A stretch of 64,000 nt of DNA. It comes from Synchiropus splendidus (taxonomy: Eukaryota; Chordata; Actinopteri; Syngnathiformes; Callionymidae). Below the pieces are notes generated by a model. The model saw only the letters and a list, made by a program, of their open reading frames with translations. It had not been told where the DNA came from and ran no database searches. The DNA is taken from positions 5,699,937 through 5,763,936 of the forward strand of contig NC_071334.1 in the NCBI RefSeq assembly GCF_027744825.2. The letters are read 5' to 3'. A program made the position numbers and the translations under genes. Below are positions 32,320 through 47,700 of the stretch, in pieces (position 1 is the first letter of the stretch; each line of letters opens with the position of its first letter).

Positions 32320-32780
32320 TGGATAGCAGAAAGGTGTCGAACTCTCCGGGAACCAGCGCCATTGTGCTCCAGTGAGGCGGTGAGACCGAGCCTCGCGTGC
32401 CAGTCCTGCGGTGTTTAGTCGCTCTTTCTCCGGCTGCCCGGCCGTATTGTGCGTCATCTCCACTGCTGCTGCTCCTCTCTTGTTTTTTTTTTCTCTCTCT
32501 CTCTCCGGTGAGGAAAAATGGCGACTCCCGCCGCGGTGAATCCGTCTGGTAAGTCTGCGTTGCGTTGTTTTAGATTCGCTTTTGTTGAGCTCGGCTGAAA
32601 GGGACCGAGGCAGAAGGCAGCGGAGGGCGAGGGCTGAAGCCGACGGCAGGCCGCCGGAGCTCGGCTCCAGCATCCATCCCCCCTTCCCCGACTATAGCCT
32701 CGCCTGCTTCACTGTGATTCTTCCCGATTTAGCGGCAGCCTCGGCGCTCCACAGCCGGCGGAACAGTTTTGCTATCGCAG
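32320..32780 (+). promoter_or_regulatory. ARNT2 CpG-rich promoter and first exon
   Basis: A sharp rise in GC and CpG content surrounds the ARNT2 start codon. A (CT)n tract at about 32490-32506 lies just before it. No TATA box is evident; typical of a CpG-island promoter. Confidence 0.65.
32518..32548 (+). CDS. arnt2: ARNT2 exon 1 (residues 1-11)
   Basis: ATGGCGACTCCC encodes [10 protein letters not shown] plus the first base of Glu11, then the donor GTAAGT. Start context AAAAATGG has A at -3. The 8.4-kb intron 1 follows. Confidence 0.92.
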
Positions 32781-35700
32781 TTTTGTCGTCTTGTTGTGTT
32801 GTTTGTGCTGCATCGACCTGCTAGCAACACGGTTCCATGTCAGTGAACCCCACTTGCCGTGATACAAAAGCCCTTTTCTGTATTCAGTCAAACAACACAC
32901 GTCCTTAACCATTGCTCACTGTGCTCAAAAACAACCAGGAAATACTCATATATTACAGATGTACCGTTACGAGTTGCTCGCCTGTTGAGTCTATATTAAG
33001 AAAACGGTTCGTGATGCCCAATTGTTGCGGTCTGTGTCGAATCGAATCCGAGAACAGACGGTACATTTACAGGGACATTTAGTGTGTGTTTCCTTGAAAA
33101 TCTCCCACAAACTCAGTGATTCATATCTGAAGTCACGCAAGAAATGTTGCTTCATCCTGTCAAACGTCTTTTGTGAACCAAAAACCTTCCAGTGTTTTTC
33201 AAACGATCCTCTTATTCTTTAGTACAAACACTTTATTTGGCGAGAGATGCAGGTTAATGTGTTACACCTGTTTTGCACTCTGCTTTCTATAGTCTCCAGG
33301 GAAATAAAACAAAACAAAAAAATATTCGGACTAAAACTGATGCAATGCTGTATCAAGGTTTCCCTTGAAAGAGGTAACCACCCGATAACTTGATGCATAA
33401 ACTGATCTACAAATCTCAGGTAACGTTCTGTGTTTAGCAGTTGTATAGCTGTAGTACTGCACGTTGACTCATAATAACCGTGGGCCCAAAAACTTAAAAA
33501 GCTATCAATAATCGTGACCGCTATTTATTTTATTTCATGACAGTGTTTAGAGTTTCCACCAATACAGTTTACAAAGCAAGTCAACATCGGAGTGACCAGT
33601 ATAGTTTTGCATTCACTAGTGTTTTTATAAACCATGCAAAATGTGAATTTTATGCCCGTCATCTGCTGTCTACGCTGCAGCTTTGGGTTCTCACAAAGAA
33701 CGCTGCCAGCGGAGCACTACAGAGTATAAAAAACTTCATTGTCGGTTGATGATTTACAGCAGCATCGCAGCACAAACAAACTTTTACCGTGACGCTGCTT
33801 ATTGCCTGTGTGAATGTGGTCTCTATGGAGTGTTTTTTGTCTTTATTATGATGCCGCTCGTACGTAGCGTGTCACTAAAGTAATTGCTGTTTCATGTGCT
33901 TGTTATGGCTCCAGTTTTCAGGAAAACGGCTCCATCCACATGAAGGTGGAGTTGTGGTAACCAGGTACTGTTTTCTGAGAATGAACTGAGAAAACAAGTT
34001 TAGTATTCGGTGCAAATCATACAAGGACTGGAAGTGAGAATTGATGCAAATAACCCACTTGCCAGCGTCGATGTAGCGTGTAGCGGGTGACTGCAGATCA
34101 GCTCACGTCGCTAAAGAAAACCACGAGCGCCACCGTCATTGGTCACTCTCTAATGTTTTGGTTTTTAGTCAAGTGTGACTTATTATTCTAGGTTTCCACC
34201 AAATGTAAACGAGTGTTGCGATCCACCATGAGAGCCGACACGCCTTTAAAGATGAAATCTCATGCAAGCTAACGTATTTTAAACGAAGTGGAAACATCGA
34301 AACAAGCGGATAACACGTAGCACATCATGGAGGTGGATATGATTACGGTGGTTGTCGCTGTGTTTTTAATGGTGAAATACAGGAAGAAGCCTCATAGTGA
34401 CTGAGTTGCTTGCTGAACTCAACTTGTAGAAAGATTTACTTGCGTTCCATTTTGTGTGTTTTTATTTTACCGCACTGTTTGAAATAATAACTACAACTCA
34501 GCATCATTTCTGGTCAATGCTGGCTTCGTTTCCATTTCCTTGTTGCTTATCATTTGTGGAACGTGCCATGCTTTCTTCTCCATTTTTGTCTGATTGTTAC
34601 AACTGCCTCTGTTTGGTTGAAGAGACGTTGATGCAAGTATGAACCCGCTTACCCTCATTATGCTTTTTTGGTTTTGACTTGATGCTGTCTTAACACCTTC
34701 CGAAACAGCGACTAAAAATAATATTTCTTTTATTTGTGATTCAAGAAAAGTTGTGTTGGGAGCTCCATCATGAGGTGGGGAAAGCCTGTCGCTTGCAGTC
34801 TCGATGACATCATTCGGAATACTCCTGCCGATGCTGCAGTAGGCAGCTGAGGATGAGCGAGCAAGACACCGTAGATGACAGCACTGTCAGGTGCAGCGAC
34901 TAGTGTGAGCAGCTTGTAGAAACGCTGTGTCATAGTCGGATTATCTCCAGCTGGTCCTCACCCATATCCAATTTGGTGTAAGAACCTGTGAGACTTGACA
35001 AGTGAAATTAATCTAATGAGGAGAGAGTCTCGAACTGCTAAACATACATGCCGTCGACTGCAGTGACAAGCACTGCTCACAAAGGCATTTGTTCAAGAGC
35101 TACTTCTAAGACATATGCAGTACATTCATTCTAAATTGGACCTTGGATTATGGCGGTGGAAGTAGTCTGGGGACTTAGATTCCCTGCGTTTGTCATCACC
35201 CTGTGTCTTGTACAGTATTTTCTAATGGGATTGTTATTCTCAATATCCTTTATAATGCAATAGGGGGATTGTCTTTGTTGAGACGCTGGTGGTGGATTAA
35301 GCTCTAATTTGAAATGTTATTAAGCAGAATACTAATGTGGATGTTCAATTGTTAGATCTGACAGGGTTTCCACCAGGATTTCTTAAATTTCCCCGTTTCG
35401 CTATCTGACAGAACAGATGGCGCTGTCTACTGTAAAATGTTTGGACTTGAAGGACTAATTCATTGAACCCTCACATCATTTCTAAAGCAAGAGCACCATC
35501 TAGTGGCCTCTGAAAATGAGGACACTGTTTCATCCACCATACAATACTGTTTCATGATGCCTCATCTGCCCATCACTAGTGCCAGCCACATGACTAGCGG
35601 CCCACCGGTACTAGGATAGTAATAGTAAGTAATAGGATTCATGTTTGAAAATACCACCTCCTATTTCCAACCGATCCTGGAAGTTGCATTGATAAATATG

Positions 35701-38700
35701 TCTGCTTTGGTGTTACAAACGAACAGAAATGTGAAATGACCCCTATTACGTAACTGCTTGGAGGTTGGTGGAGGTAACAAACACCGTCGCTGTAGCAGGA
35801 TGAATAAATTAAAGGCCGCGTGTTATGCAAAACAAAGTCGTTCTTGGTTGTTAGTTTGTGCCTCTGGCTGCATGTAAAATGAAACGAAACTATCCATTGA
35901 GTTTGACACACATTTCCAAACGTGTTTACTGGAGCAAAGCAGCTCCAGTCAAGAAATTTACATTTTATCCAGTTTTATTTAATTTATTTATTTACATCAC
36001 TGGATGGGACCTGTGGACTCAACTCTCCCACCCTTCAGGGAGAAGAGCTTCAGGAAATACATATGATCTCGTACCTGATAAGATATTTGTTTGCTAATAT
36101 AATCCTACTTAAAGAGCAACTAATGTTGAAATGTGATTTCCTGATTCAAGCACATGTGCAAGTGTCGAATGCCTCCTTCTGTGATGCAATAACTCCCTCA
36201 TCATGCAACGTTTTGATCGCTGTATAAAGTTCTAGTCTGTGGAGTGTGCTATATACTTTTATCCGCACACATCCTGAGTTTCACTCTTTTTTTTTGTCTG
36301 TATTTCTGACCATCCTAATTTCAACATTACATTGACTTCGAATTGTGCGTTCACAAAGAAGAATCAACGTTCGAATTTCCAGCACAATGAAGGAAACGGT
36401 TCTGTCGCTGCACTCCAATTTCCAAGTCACAATTGTGACCGAGGTGTTCCCACGTGTTGCGCCGTGGTTCGACAAGTGTCCTCCTGGTTGAGGTCATCAC
36501 ATTCTTAAGATGCTTAAATGCGATAACTGAAGCAGGCTGCAGCAAAGCCATTCACAGCAAAGCACTTGGTGTCAGGGAGAATAATGAGAATGTCTTCTGA
36601 ACAGAGGCGCTGGGAGAAACGACAAACAAGATGATTTTAATGAAATTAACATAATGTGGTGCTTTTCACTCCTCAGAACAGTGAGAAGCATTTGTGTGCG
36701 CTGCCTCCTTTTTTGTATTAATAGAGTCTAAAGCGATGAAATGCCCTCAGGCTATTCTGACGGCTCCTGTCTTGAGGGAGAACGGATAAGAAGCTGCAGC
36801 CAGAGAGCGGAACCAACTGGCAGAGAACAAGGGCCATGATTGAGAAACACTCCCTCAGCTCCACCACGCACTGTTTAATACATTCCCCCCCAGGGTTTTT
36901 TTTTAGCTTTGTGCTGGCTGATATGTGAAGTGAGTTCAGAGCAAGCCCCTTATGAACAGAACTTGAGAGGATTGGGGGTGAGAACGGTCAATGGCTGACG
37001 ATATTGAACCGATTAAGCATTAGATTTGTCGTCATTCGTAAAAAGTGTGACCTGTTTGAGCAGATATCGGGATCCAATGAAGCGTGTCAGCTCATCAATC
37101 AGGGTTCCAACGTCTTGTTTTTTTTAGTTTTACTGGCCCCCTGTAAGATTTCACTGACCTGGCCACCCAAAAAAATGATCTATTTTTGCTTCCATTTTGT
37201 TATACACTAAAGAAATTTCATTTTACTTCAGATTAAAGTGACCAATAGACGTGAAAAAAGAATGTAATAATTGGGGCCATGGGTGATCTCAAACCCTGTC
37301 AATACATGGAGAACAGTGAGGTTTTGCCCCATGTCAGGTTGGTGGCCGCCCACATCATTTTTGGAAGGCTCTAGAATAATTTGAATTGTTTAATAGTTCA
37401 GTAGGGTTAAACATTTATGTGTCACCTTACAAGAGTTTGTATGGGATCGAGGAAAAGACTTCCATGCTGGACACAGAATCTTGGTACAGTACAGAGTACC
37501 TGTTCATCCGGGTACAGCTTCACTGATTGTCTACAGCGCCACTTGACTCAGCTGCATCTCAGTCCTCACTCCTCCTTGAATGAAAGATGGCAGGCAGGAT
37601 AAGAGTGTTGGTGCTTTTCTCTGGAGGACAGAGGGAGGAATGCTCTCTCTATCAAATATTAACCATGTTACTTGGTGCAATGAGGTGCAGCAGAGGGTTT
37701 GTTTGGCCTATCTATTGCATTTGGCTGAATAAGTGATTGTGTGGATAAAACACAAGTCGCAGCGGCAAATGGATGCATTTGTGAGCAGGCAGAGCGACGT
37801 GAGGGAGAAGGAGAAATGATGTCAACACGCGATGCAGCTTTGGAAGTGAAGTAATTCATTGTTATAATCCATGCTGGTTGATTACTAATAAAGGTCCCTG
37901 TGCTCTTTGTGAGAACTGCATCACCGGCTTTGCAGTGCGGACTGAATCAATTGTTCCACGCACTGCAGTTTCATAGTGCTGACCGTACAAAAATGGAGCT
38001 CAGCTAGTTAATCATAACAATACAACCGAAGCTCCACATAACCCAGCTCTCTCTTCTCGCTACACGTAAGTGCTCTATCGGCGTTTGTGACCCGACTGAA
38101 TCCATCATTGTAAAGCAGGATCAGTCCTCCGAGGATGCTAAAATGACTGCCACTCTTTGACAGTAGCCCCATAAAACTGCAATTGTTGTGCTACATTCAT
38201 GTTTGGCATCCCCTCTCCACCTGCTCCTGCTCTCACAAACATGATTTGTGCTCCACTAAATTGAGATTAGGGCTGGGCAAAAATCATAATTGTGATTATT
38301 TTGATTCGTATCATAATCACGATTATTCAAACGTTTATTAAACGGCTTTATAAGACTTAAGATTTAGTTGTCATTAGACTTTCAAACTTTATTTAACAAG
38401 GAACGACAATACAGCATTGTGTGAAATGTAAATAATATTTTTCAGTTCTATTTAACCTTCTTCATGTAGGTTAAATGTTTCTCTCTCTAGAAACACCAAT
38501 CTGTATGGTCAGGCTTCAGAGAACGGTGGAGACAGGAGACAAGATTTCGAGCTGAGCAGGCACTTCGCTTGGACGCAAAGATGTTTCTCAGGTTCTGATT
38601 TGTAAGCTGTGATGTCATAGTTTTTTTATTCATTTTTTGTGAAAGTAGAAGTCACTCCTTTGATTTTAAAACTTACATATTTGAGCGCTCTTCCTGTGTC

Positions 38701-41700
38701 TCTGCAGTGTGATGAATGACAAGGAGCGCTTGATTTTATCACCCCTGTCTCACTTCAGCGCAAGCGATTGTTCTTATGCATTTAGCGTCCTCCACTCCTT
38801 GTAAATAGAGGCTCAAGCTCTCTCGCTGACAGGCGGAGCTTCGCGCTGAGTGGCTCACTCTGTGTAGCGCGCTCACTGTGCCCTCCACAGTAGCTTCCCA
38901 CTGGTCAGTTTTCTTCGGGACAAAGCGTGGTGCAGTGTTTGGGTGCATCGGGACATAGTGAGAGAAGCTGGGGAGACGGCTGAATAATCGTTTCATGACG
39001 ATTGTTATATTTTTATAATCATATTTGTATGATCATAATTGTAAACCCGATAAAAAATTCAATAGTTGAGATGTAATTTTATGGTCAAATCCAGCGATGA
39101 CTTAAGCCTCAAAATGAAGTTGTGAAAACTAGGGATGCACTGATGAGGATTTTTGCTGCCGTCCACCGATACCGATCAGCCAGAGTGCAGATCACCGATA
39201 CCGATCACATGGATTGACAATGAATTTATAATCAAAATAATAAGACCTTCTGTGTAAATGATGTGGAAAAAATGAACATAAAATCATTTTAATTCAGACA
39301 CATTTTTATATGCCTCTTCATGGTGGCAGAAATAGAAAAAGCTTGCTGAATGGAGCAATTATTTTGTCAAAAGGACAACTGAAAAACATTTATTTCGATG
39401 TAAGAGGTCGCAGGTGAATCTCTGGAGACTGTGCTGTGTCTGTGAAATATTTACATACTGTAGCGGGACTCCGACAACAGAGAGCACTCATTTATGAAAG
39501 TTTCCACTCTGGATGCTTTAAAAATGTCACATTCAGGTGGCTAATGCACAGTGCACCTGACTCCAAAACAGAAGGCATCCATTCGTTTCTGTTTCGGTCG
39601 CCGCGTCTCCATTGACAGTCTGTCAATGGGACGGCAGGTGGTGGTAGTGTCCCTGATAGTTGCAAGCATACAACAAGCATTAGGTGAGGAAGAAAGCTGC
39701 TGGAGAGGTCGCGCTTCAGCTCTGTCTTTAAGTAGAGTGACGAATCATTCAAAATTCAAATTTGGTAGGCCAAAAAAAGTGCTTCCTCTTTTAACTCTCT
39801 CCACGCTCTGACATCAAAGCCTTTCTGTTCTCACAGTCTTCTGAACTGTCAGTACAGAACTGTCTTAACTTGACTTTCACTAGACTCAGCCTCTGCTGTT
39901 GACCGATTTTTAAATGAAAAACAAAGTCTGGTAGCTACAAAGATGAAGTAGACGAGGTGTAAATGAAATCTGTGACTGAGGTGCGTTAATTTGAGTTACC
40001 TATCTTCAGGTAATCCTGCATCACTTCTTCTGGCTGTGCCGCTGGAGAGCCAGGCGTGACTTCACTACACTTTTGACGCTTCGCTTGTGCTGCAGTTGTC
40101 CTGGGATACTCTGCGGCACAGGCGACATGCAGATTGGAAATGAAAAACACCTCATACTTGCACAGTTTGCAGAACTCCCCTGGCCTTTCCAACACTGTCT
40201 CTGCTCCCTGAATCACCATGCTCCGTTAGTTATTGAAGAGGAGCAGGGATGTTTCTGTAAATGGACCGTGCTTGCATTTGTGGGCTGCGAGGAGAAAAAC
40301 ACAATGTGCTTTGCTGGCATTACTCAACATCTGCCAGTTTAAAGTGGAATGGTGGTGGAACTTGAAGATGGAACTGGAAGACTGGCGAACCACTGAAGTA
40401 TGTTTCTCTCTGAATGTCCTTGAAAACGTGTAGATCACATCACAAGGGCCATGACTCTGTCAAATGGTCAAATGTGACCCATTTCCCCTTGTTAAGTTGT
40501 AAAAGGATGTTTGTAACATCTCACTGTTGATTTGGGCTTTTTCAAGTTATAACAGTTATAACATCAAAGTTTAGGCACCTGAGAAATAGATGCCACTCTG
40601 TTCCTTTTGTTGCCCTCAGCTCCTAACAAATGGATGCACCCTCTAGATTTTAGGTGCATTGTCGGGTGCCTGCTTTCATATTTTCGCCGTTTCGCATTTT
40701 ACTCTGAAATTTTGTTTCTTTTTTTTTTAAATATGACTGGATTTGTTTTCCCTGGTCTCATCCTGATTTCATATTTTGTTTGCTTCTTTAAGTTGGTATT
40801 ATTAACTTTGCTCTGAGTGTCAGTCACATACAGGTTTGTTACACATCTTTATGACTTCTTAGATCAGCTTTGTTGTCTTGACCAACTCATGATGTCCGAC
40901 TGGCATTTGACCACCATGTTTACTGATTAATTGTCTTTTTTTTTTTCCAGAGATGGGCAGTGAGTTGCCGGGGACAGTAGCGATGCCAGGGGCAGTTGGA
41001 GGCGGCCAGGTGAGGATGGGTGGAGCCGTGCTTGGCCGCGGGGGCAAAAGGAGGTCAGCAGGGTGAGTCTCTCTCTTCATATGAAACTGCAAAGGGAAGA
41101 TCTAAAGGGAAATCAAATCTTATTCCATCCAGCATGGCTCAGTGTTCATATGAAAACATTCTTTTTTCATTTTATTGTGTTTTGATCGGAGTGGAAAATG
41201 GAAACGTAATGAGCTTTTGTTTTACGTTTTTAAGTTTTGGCTCAGTTCTTTGGAGCATTCTCACCACAACATAAGTGTAGTAAAGCAGAAGTGACAGTGA
41301 ACTTACAGAATCACTAGTGTTTGTATCATATCAAGTAGTTCTTAAAGGGAAATCTGCTGGAGAAGAAGTTTCTCCCAATCTTTAAGGAAGACACCTGCCA
41401 CCCATTGAAAGAAACTTCTCCTTCTTTCCAACATGACCCAAAGCTCCTGACCATATATGAGGGTCGGGATGAAAATTTAATGGTAAATGGACAATATTTG
41501 CCTTTTGGCTCAGGTCTCTGTTACACACAATGGTGTGGTAGAGCGATTGCAATAACCTGCTGCGCCGATTCGGCAACCAATCTCCTTCTCCCTTACCCCG
41601 TCACTTGAGAACCAGACACCAAGAAACTTAAACGTCTCCTCTTGAGACAGGGACTCATTCTTGTTATAAATAACAACAAAACAGTTTTTATCTGAGTATG

Positions 41701-44700
41701 TTGTGTAGTGGAAATACTGTGCTGCAGAAAAGTAGATTTCTTATACTCTCTGGAACAAATTGGACTGCGATAGCTTGAAAGTTTCAGGAAATGAAGGTGG
41801 GAAAAAGGTACCACAAAACTGCTGCTGAGGAAGGGATTGGATTAGAGGATCAGAGGTGAACCAATGCCGGCTCAGTGTGGGCAGTGTGCCAGTCTCCAAA
41901 ATACACCCAGATTATGGAGTAATGTGTCACACACTTGCTGGCAACACACCGACTCAGTTAATTAAATACTTCTAAGCTGCACTGGTGGATTACAACCTCA
42001 ACCAGAAAGAAAATTACACACAAACACACAAGCTGTGTTCGTGTTTCTGCTCGAGCAAAATCTATCATCATTACTGTTCATGTGTAGCTTTGTCTTACTC
42101 CTTATGGTAAAGTGTGAGTCCCACATTTCCTATTGACTAAACACAAATAAAAAGATACAAATTGTATGTTTTTTTTCCTTTTAATTGAAGCCGAAAGTTT
42201 TGCCAGCTCTCAGAACAATTAGGGCTTGATATGAACAGAGGTTTTAAATAAATAAATAACAGGCTGCCCTCTTTAAATAGCTCATAAAAAACAGTGCGTA
42301 AAACAGTGCAAACATATATTTTCAATGGGGATGGGACAATATGCTTTCGACCCGATTGGATTTTTTTCTTCCTGATACTTGGGTGCCCATCCAATTGATA
42401 TTGTGATGCACTCGGGCGCCACTCACTGTCTGTTTTGCTTGGTAATGGATATGACTTTGCCATCATAGAGTGAAAAACAAATAAATAGATCAATTTCGGG
42501 TAGAAATATTGATATTTTGTATTGTCACAAGATATATATTCAATCAATTTTCAAATACTGCTTGCCAGCATTTGATTTGTATTCTAGCTACCAGGGTTGT
42601 GTATTGCGACATGATACGATACTATATTTAACACGTAGATACTTGGATACGCTGCTGCAGTTGTGACATGCTTAATGCTCATCACATTTTCCTTCTGAAC
42701 ACTGGAGTTATGTGGTTGATTCCTATTAGCGACAATATGCAATGGACCAATGCAGTGTCATGTCAAGCTCTAAGACAGCAGCTGATCACGATGTATTATC
42801 TGTCTGCATTTGGATAAATAGGAAATCGTGTGAGCAAGAATTGCTGCAACCCCCGGTTCAAACGTAAATGGCTTTTCCGGGTTGTGCCTCAAGACTCGCG
42901 CTGTATGTTCCCTGTGTGTCTGAGTGAGGAACTTGTAGCTCCGCTCCGCGTGCAGTCATGGACGGGAATTAGGCCTATACAAACATAAATAAATAATCCA
43001 GACCTGATTCTGGGCGGATAAACAACAGAGCTCCATGGACCCTCACCGCTGTCGATCCTCTTGTTGTTTATTTATACAGCATAGTGTGTGCGGGTGGGTG
43101 AGCACACACGCATACACACACACACACACACACACAATAATCCTCCTCAGTGCTATTGAGCAGAAAGCCGCCAGCGAGATCATGCATGCAAAGGCAGGAG
43201 TGACAGGATGGTATCAGCGGGGGTGGGGCACTCATGAGAAATGGACCGCTTTCATGGATTCAACTGCTCAGTTGCTAATAAGTGGGTCTCCTTGCTGTCC
43301 ACTTCATGGTTGCTGAACAAAGCAGCCAGATGTTTAGGGGTCAGAGAAGCAGTTGGACAGTTGTACATATTGGTAATGACTGAGTCAGCTCAATGGCGGC
43401 CACTTTAATAGTCTTGGATGAAGACAGTGGTGGAAGTTTGACTTGATTTTTACTCAGCAAATGCTCATGTTCAGTTGAAAAGGCTCTTAGATCACATGCT
43501 CTAAAACTGCCATCCACCTGTGAAGTAGCATTCAACCTCCCGCCGGACAGAGACGCCTCTAGCGGAGATGCACTGCCACATTCATTATATTATTGCCTCT
43601 GAGTGATGGGGTACATTAAGATTAAATACTTTAATAAAATTTTTGCAAGAAAAATTACACGACCTTAGACTATGAATTTGAAGTTGTAGGGCTGACCTTA
43701 GTATGTGAACAAAAAATAGACCACCAGAAACCAGAGAAAACAGTGATCAATGTCTGGCGAAGACGGGTTTGAGTGGTGGAAGTGAAAGTCTTTCTGGATC
43801 AGGTTGGCCCCACCCCTAGTTCTTCCGTGTGTGTATTGTGTTTTGGAACGATATCAGCGCCGTTGAGCAGCAACAAGTAACGTCTTTCTGTGGTTGCCTC
43901 TTAGGATGGACTTCGACGACGAGGATGGCGAGGGGCCTAGCAAATTTTCAAGGTGAGACAAGTGGAACACAGTAAAGACATGTTCTGAACCAAGCAAATC
44001 TATCAATGTGTTTAAGAATCTATAAAGAAATGCATTATTCTGTGCGCATGTATTGCTGCTGTTTTTAACCAATGCAACATTTTCACGTCATTTCTCATTT
44101 TTATTTTACATCAAGGTGTTTTTTGTGTTTTGGAGCATCTCACTTGTCCGCTCAGATTTGTGTTGCACTGTAAGTAAGTGTCCACGTCAGCTGAGATTTG
44201 ACGGGGGAGAAGGGACCGCCCTCTGCTGGTCCAGAGAAGAACTGATGTTGGCGTTTTCTTCCAACTCATTATCGAAGTGCTAAAAGGAAATATAGAAATG
44301 CACAATGGGTGATGGCCACACCTTTCTATTGGTTTGTTTCTATGTTTTTTTTAATGCAAATGCAAAAAATATAAAGAGTATTACAATTCAAACTTTTCTA
44401 TACGATTTACTCCCACATTCTAAAGCATACGTCCAGAATTATTGGGTAAAAATTAGAGTCTTTATAATATTCATGTCTTTGATGGTCTTTCTAAAAATCT
44501 AACAAATTTAATTGTGGATATTGCATTGTGCTTTGACATCTGAGCATGATCCTTCTCTCATAAGCATCTAATAACACAGCTAATCTAAAATATCACTGCG
44601 GCTTTTTGGCTATTTATATATGTATAGGCTATATTATGTTTTACTATAACGTGTTTCAGAATGAGAACCGTGTTACTTTGGTCAACATGCATTTTTTAAA

Positions 44701-47700
44701 ATTTAATTACTTGCTGTTGACAGTGAAATATTACCATTTGTATTTTATGGCGATTATTTTCAGAGAGCTAGACATTATATATTATAGCTTATTTTGTGAA
44801 CAAATAACAAGTAACCAAGTAAATTGAGTTCCTTATAATTGACATATGATTTATATATTCACCAAAACCAATCATGGCTCCCTCAAATGAAATAGTTTGT
44901 TCATTAATCTATGTTTTTATTGCGAAGAAGAAAGATTTGCAATCGATGACTTCCTTCCATGGTCGTGATAAAAGTAGCAGTGACATGACCTTTCACGCAA
45001 ACCTAGCTTTTTTTCCCCATTAAACTCATTGGTTCAGCTTGTTGCCATCGCATCGTTACTGTCCAGTCGCTTCCTGCTCAGCAACATGTATGGTCAGGCT
45101 CCTCAGGCTCAGAGTGTAAACTGGTGTCCCTTCTCTCTCTTGTTCTGCAGGTATGATGATGATCAGATTCCTGGTGCTGATAAGGAGAGATATGCCAGGT
45201 AGGGTGAGCCAGCTGTCGCCACCAAGGATGTTCAGGGATCAGCTGACCACACCGTACACCGGCAGAGTTTAAACCGCCTCCTATCCCAACAAAGTCCATT
45301 AACGCCCAGATAGGCTTCCGAACACTGGATTATGCTGGATTATGGAGTGTGAGCTCACTGGCAGTGATCTAACTGCTCTGCAGGCTTCCTGCTTTTAGAG
45401 AGAAGTTATTTTTGCCATTCATCGATCAAACCCAGTGAGCGGGAATGAGACAAGCAGTTTGACAGCACCATTCATTTTTATCATGACGAACTGTACTCTG
45501 TGGAAAGACACTCTCATCACCTGTAATTGAGGTGCGATCAGTGGATTACCCAACGCCGTCCATCATTTCACCTACATTATTCATCATGGTTAGCATCCAC
45601 ATACACCATGGAACTAAATACACTCCTCTCTGATGTGGTCTGACGCTGATCACCCGAGGACTGAACTTAAATATACCCCCTCTATTTCTCTCAGAAAATA
45701 CAGCTGATAAAAGAGGCTTATTATTTTAGATGTGGTATCATGACACAGTATTGAAGGGCTGATGGGGTTTCATGAAACCTTGTCCTAATTTTCAGAGGCC
45801 ACTGGATGGTGCCCTTGGTTTAGACATGATGAGTCCAGGTGTTTTACAGCCCCAGCGCCATCTGGTGGCCTCTGACAATCAGGACACTGTTTCATGAAAC
45901 CTCACCAACCCTTCAATACTGTGTCATCTGCTCATTTCTAACTACTAGTGCTAATGGATTGGTGAGGCTCCATGAAACACTGTCCTCATTTTCAGAGCGC
46001 AGTAGGTGGTGGTGCTGGTGATTTTAAAGCTGAGAGTGCCATCTAGTGGGCTCTGAAAAGCAGGACACTGAGATGAAGCCTCACGAGCAAGTGCCTCTGT
46101 AAAAAAACTATGATGAATCTGTATCATTACAGACAAGCTGACGCCTATTAGGGCACGTTTTTGAAATGTTTTTTTATCCTTATTCTGAGCACTGCACGAG
46201 AAATCGAAATCTTTTCCAACCACTCCTCAGATGAAGCACTTCAGTTGTCTCAGCCTCAGGTTCCCTCGGCTAATTTGCTGAGCACTAGCTGTTGAATGAC
46301 ATGGTACCCAAATAAAAAAAACAACGTATCATCTATTCTTATCTGACGTGTGAAAAGACTCTGACTTTAGTGTTGAAAGTACACTAAAGGTTGCTGTCCT
46401 CTTACTGTATCTCAGAAACTGCAGCGTTCACAGGGTGAATGTTGTGAAAAACAAAATGTCAGTACTAAAATTCGTGTTTTGGAGTCCCGTAAAAGGTCAC
46501 ATAAGGTCACACGTCACCTTTCATGAAGTTTGGACATTAAACAGCAATTTCTTCTCGTGTGGAAAGTGTCCAATAGGTGGTGCAGTGCAGCTCATTTGCA
46601 ACATTGCTACACTGGCAACTTTGGTAGAGTAGAGATTTTCAAGTGCAGCTATTCTCCGTGGGATTTACGTTCATGAAAGAGATTTATCTTCTAGACTGTG
46701 TATAGCAGCACTGTATCATACTGAACTGCGCAGCTTGCAAAAATGCTCTGAGCTCTTGAATTGAAAAGCTAAATCCTTAAAACAATTCTCCAAACTAATA
46801 TGTTGTGTGTGGAGGAAGCCACTCAGAACAGTGGGGAAATAGGATATACTAGAAAAAATGTCATGCATATTGGTTTGACAATTATCAAGAGTAGTCGCTT
46901 TTGTGCAAAAAACTTTTCCCTTTCATGTCTATGCCATTGTCTCTTGATATATTTGCTCAATGCAACGTTGTTATATTTTAACTTGAGTATGACATGAAAC
47001 CAAGTCTGTGACCTTTCCTTCGCTTGGGACACAGCGTGGGTCTACCTTTGCTCGCCCTTCTTCAGCAGTCGCCGATGAAGGTTTCCCTGCGAGCATCTGA
47101 TCAGTCCGTTCTCTGTTATAGAGAGAACCACAGTGAGATTGAGCGACGCCGACGCAACAAAATGACCCAGTACATCACAGAGCTGTCCGACATGGTGCCC
47201 ACCTGCAGTGCTCTGGCCAGGAAGCCGGACAAGCTGACCATCCTGCGCATGGCGGTGTCACACATGAAGTCCATGAGAGGGACCGGCAACACGTCCACTG
47301 ATGGAGCATACAAGCCGTCGTTTCTCACTGAGCAGGTCAGTGTTCGAGTTGGGAAGTGCATATCTGATTCCTTGCTGGATTGCCTGTCCTTGATGTATCC
47401 GGCTCTTTACAGTATAGTTGGGAGGATTTCTTTGTGGCAGTTGTGATTTTAACATTTTTCATTGCTGTAGACCGTAAAATATGTTTGAGTGAGCGTATGC
47501 AAGCCCCTGGCCGTACATGGTGTTTCAGATGCCACCAGGTGGTACTGTCTGCTGTAAAATGCTTGTACTTCTTCCACACACACACCATTCACACATGCAC
47601 TCCTTGGGTCAATTTTAGTGTCCAGTTAAGTGTTTTCACCGGGGTTTCCAACGCTCTGCCCATAGAGCAGCTGTGGTGTCGGAACTTGGGACACACGGTT

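Noticed and set aside
32314..32673. 119-codon minus-strand frame over the ARNT2 start
   Set aside because: Long open frames are expected by chance in CpG islands; it is antisense to ARNT2 exon 1.
47116..47361. Minus-strand frame over ARNT2 exon 5
   Set aside because: Antisense shadow of the bHLH exon.
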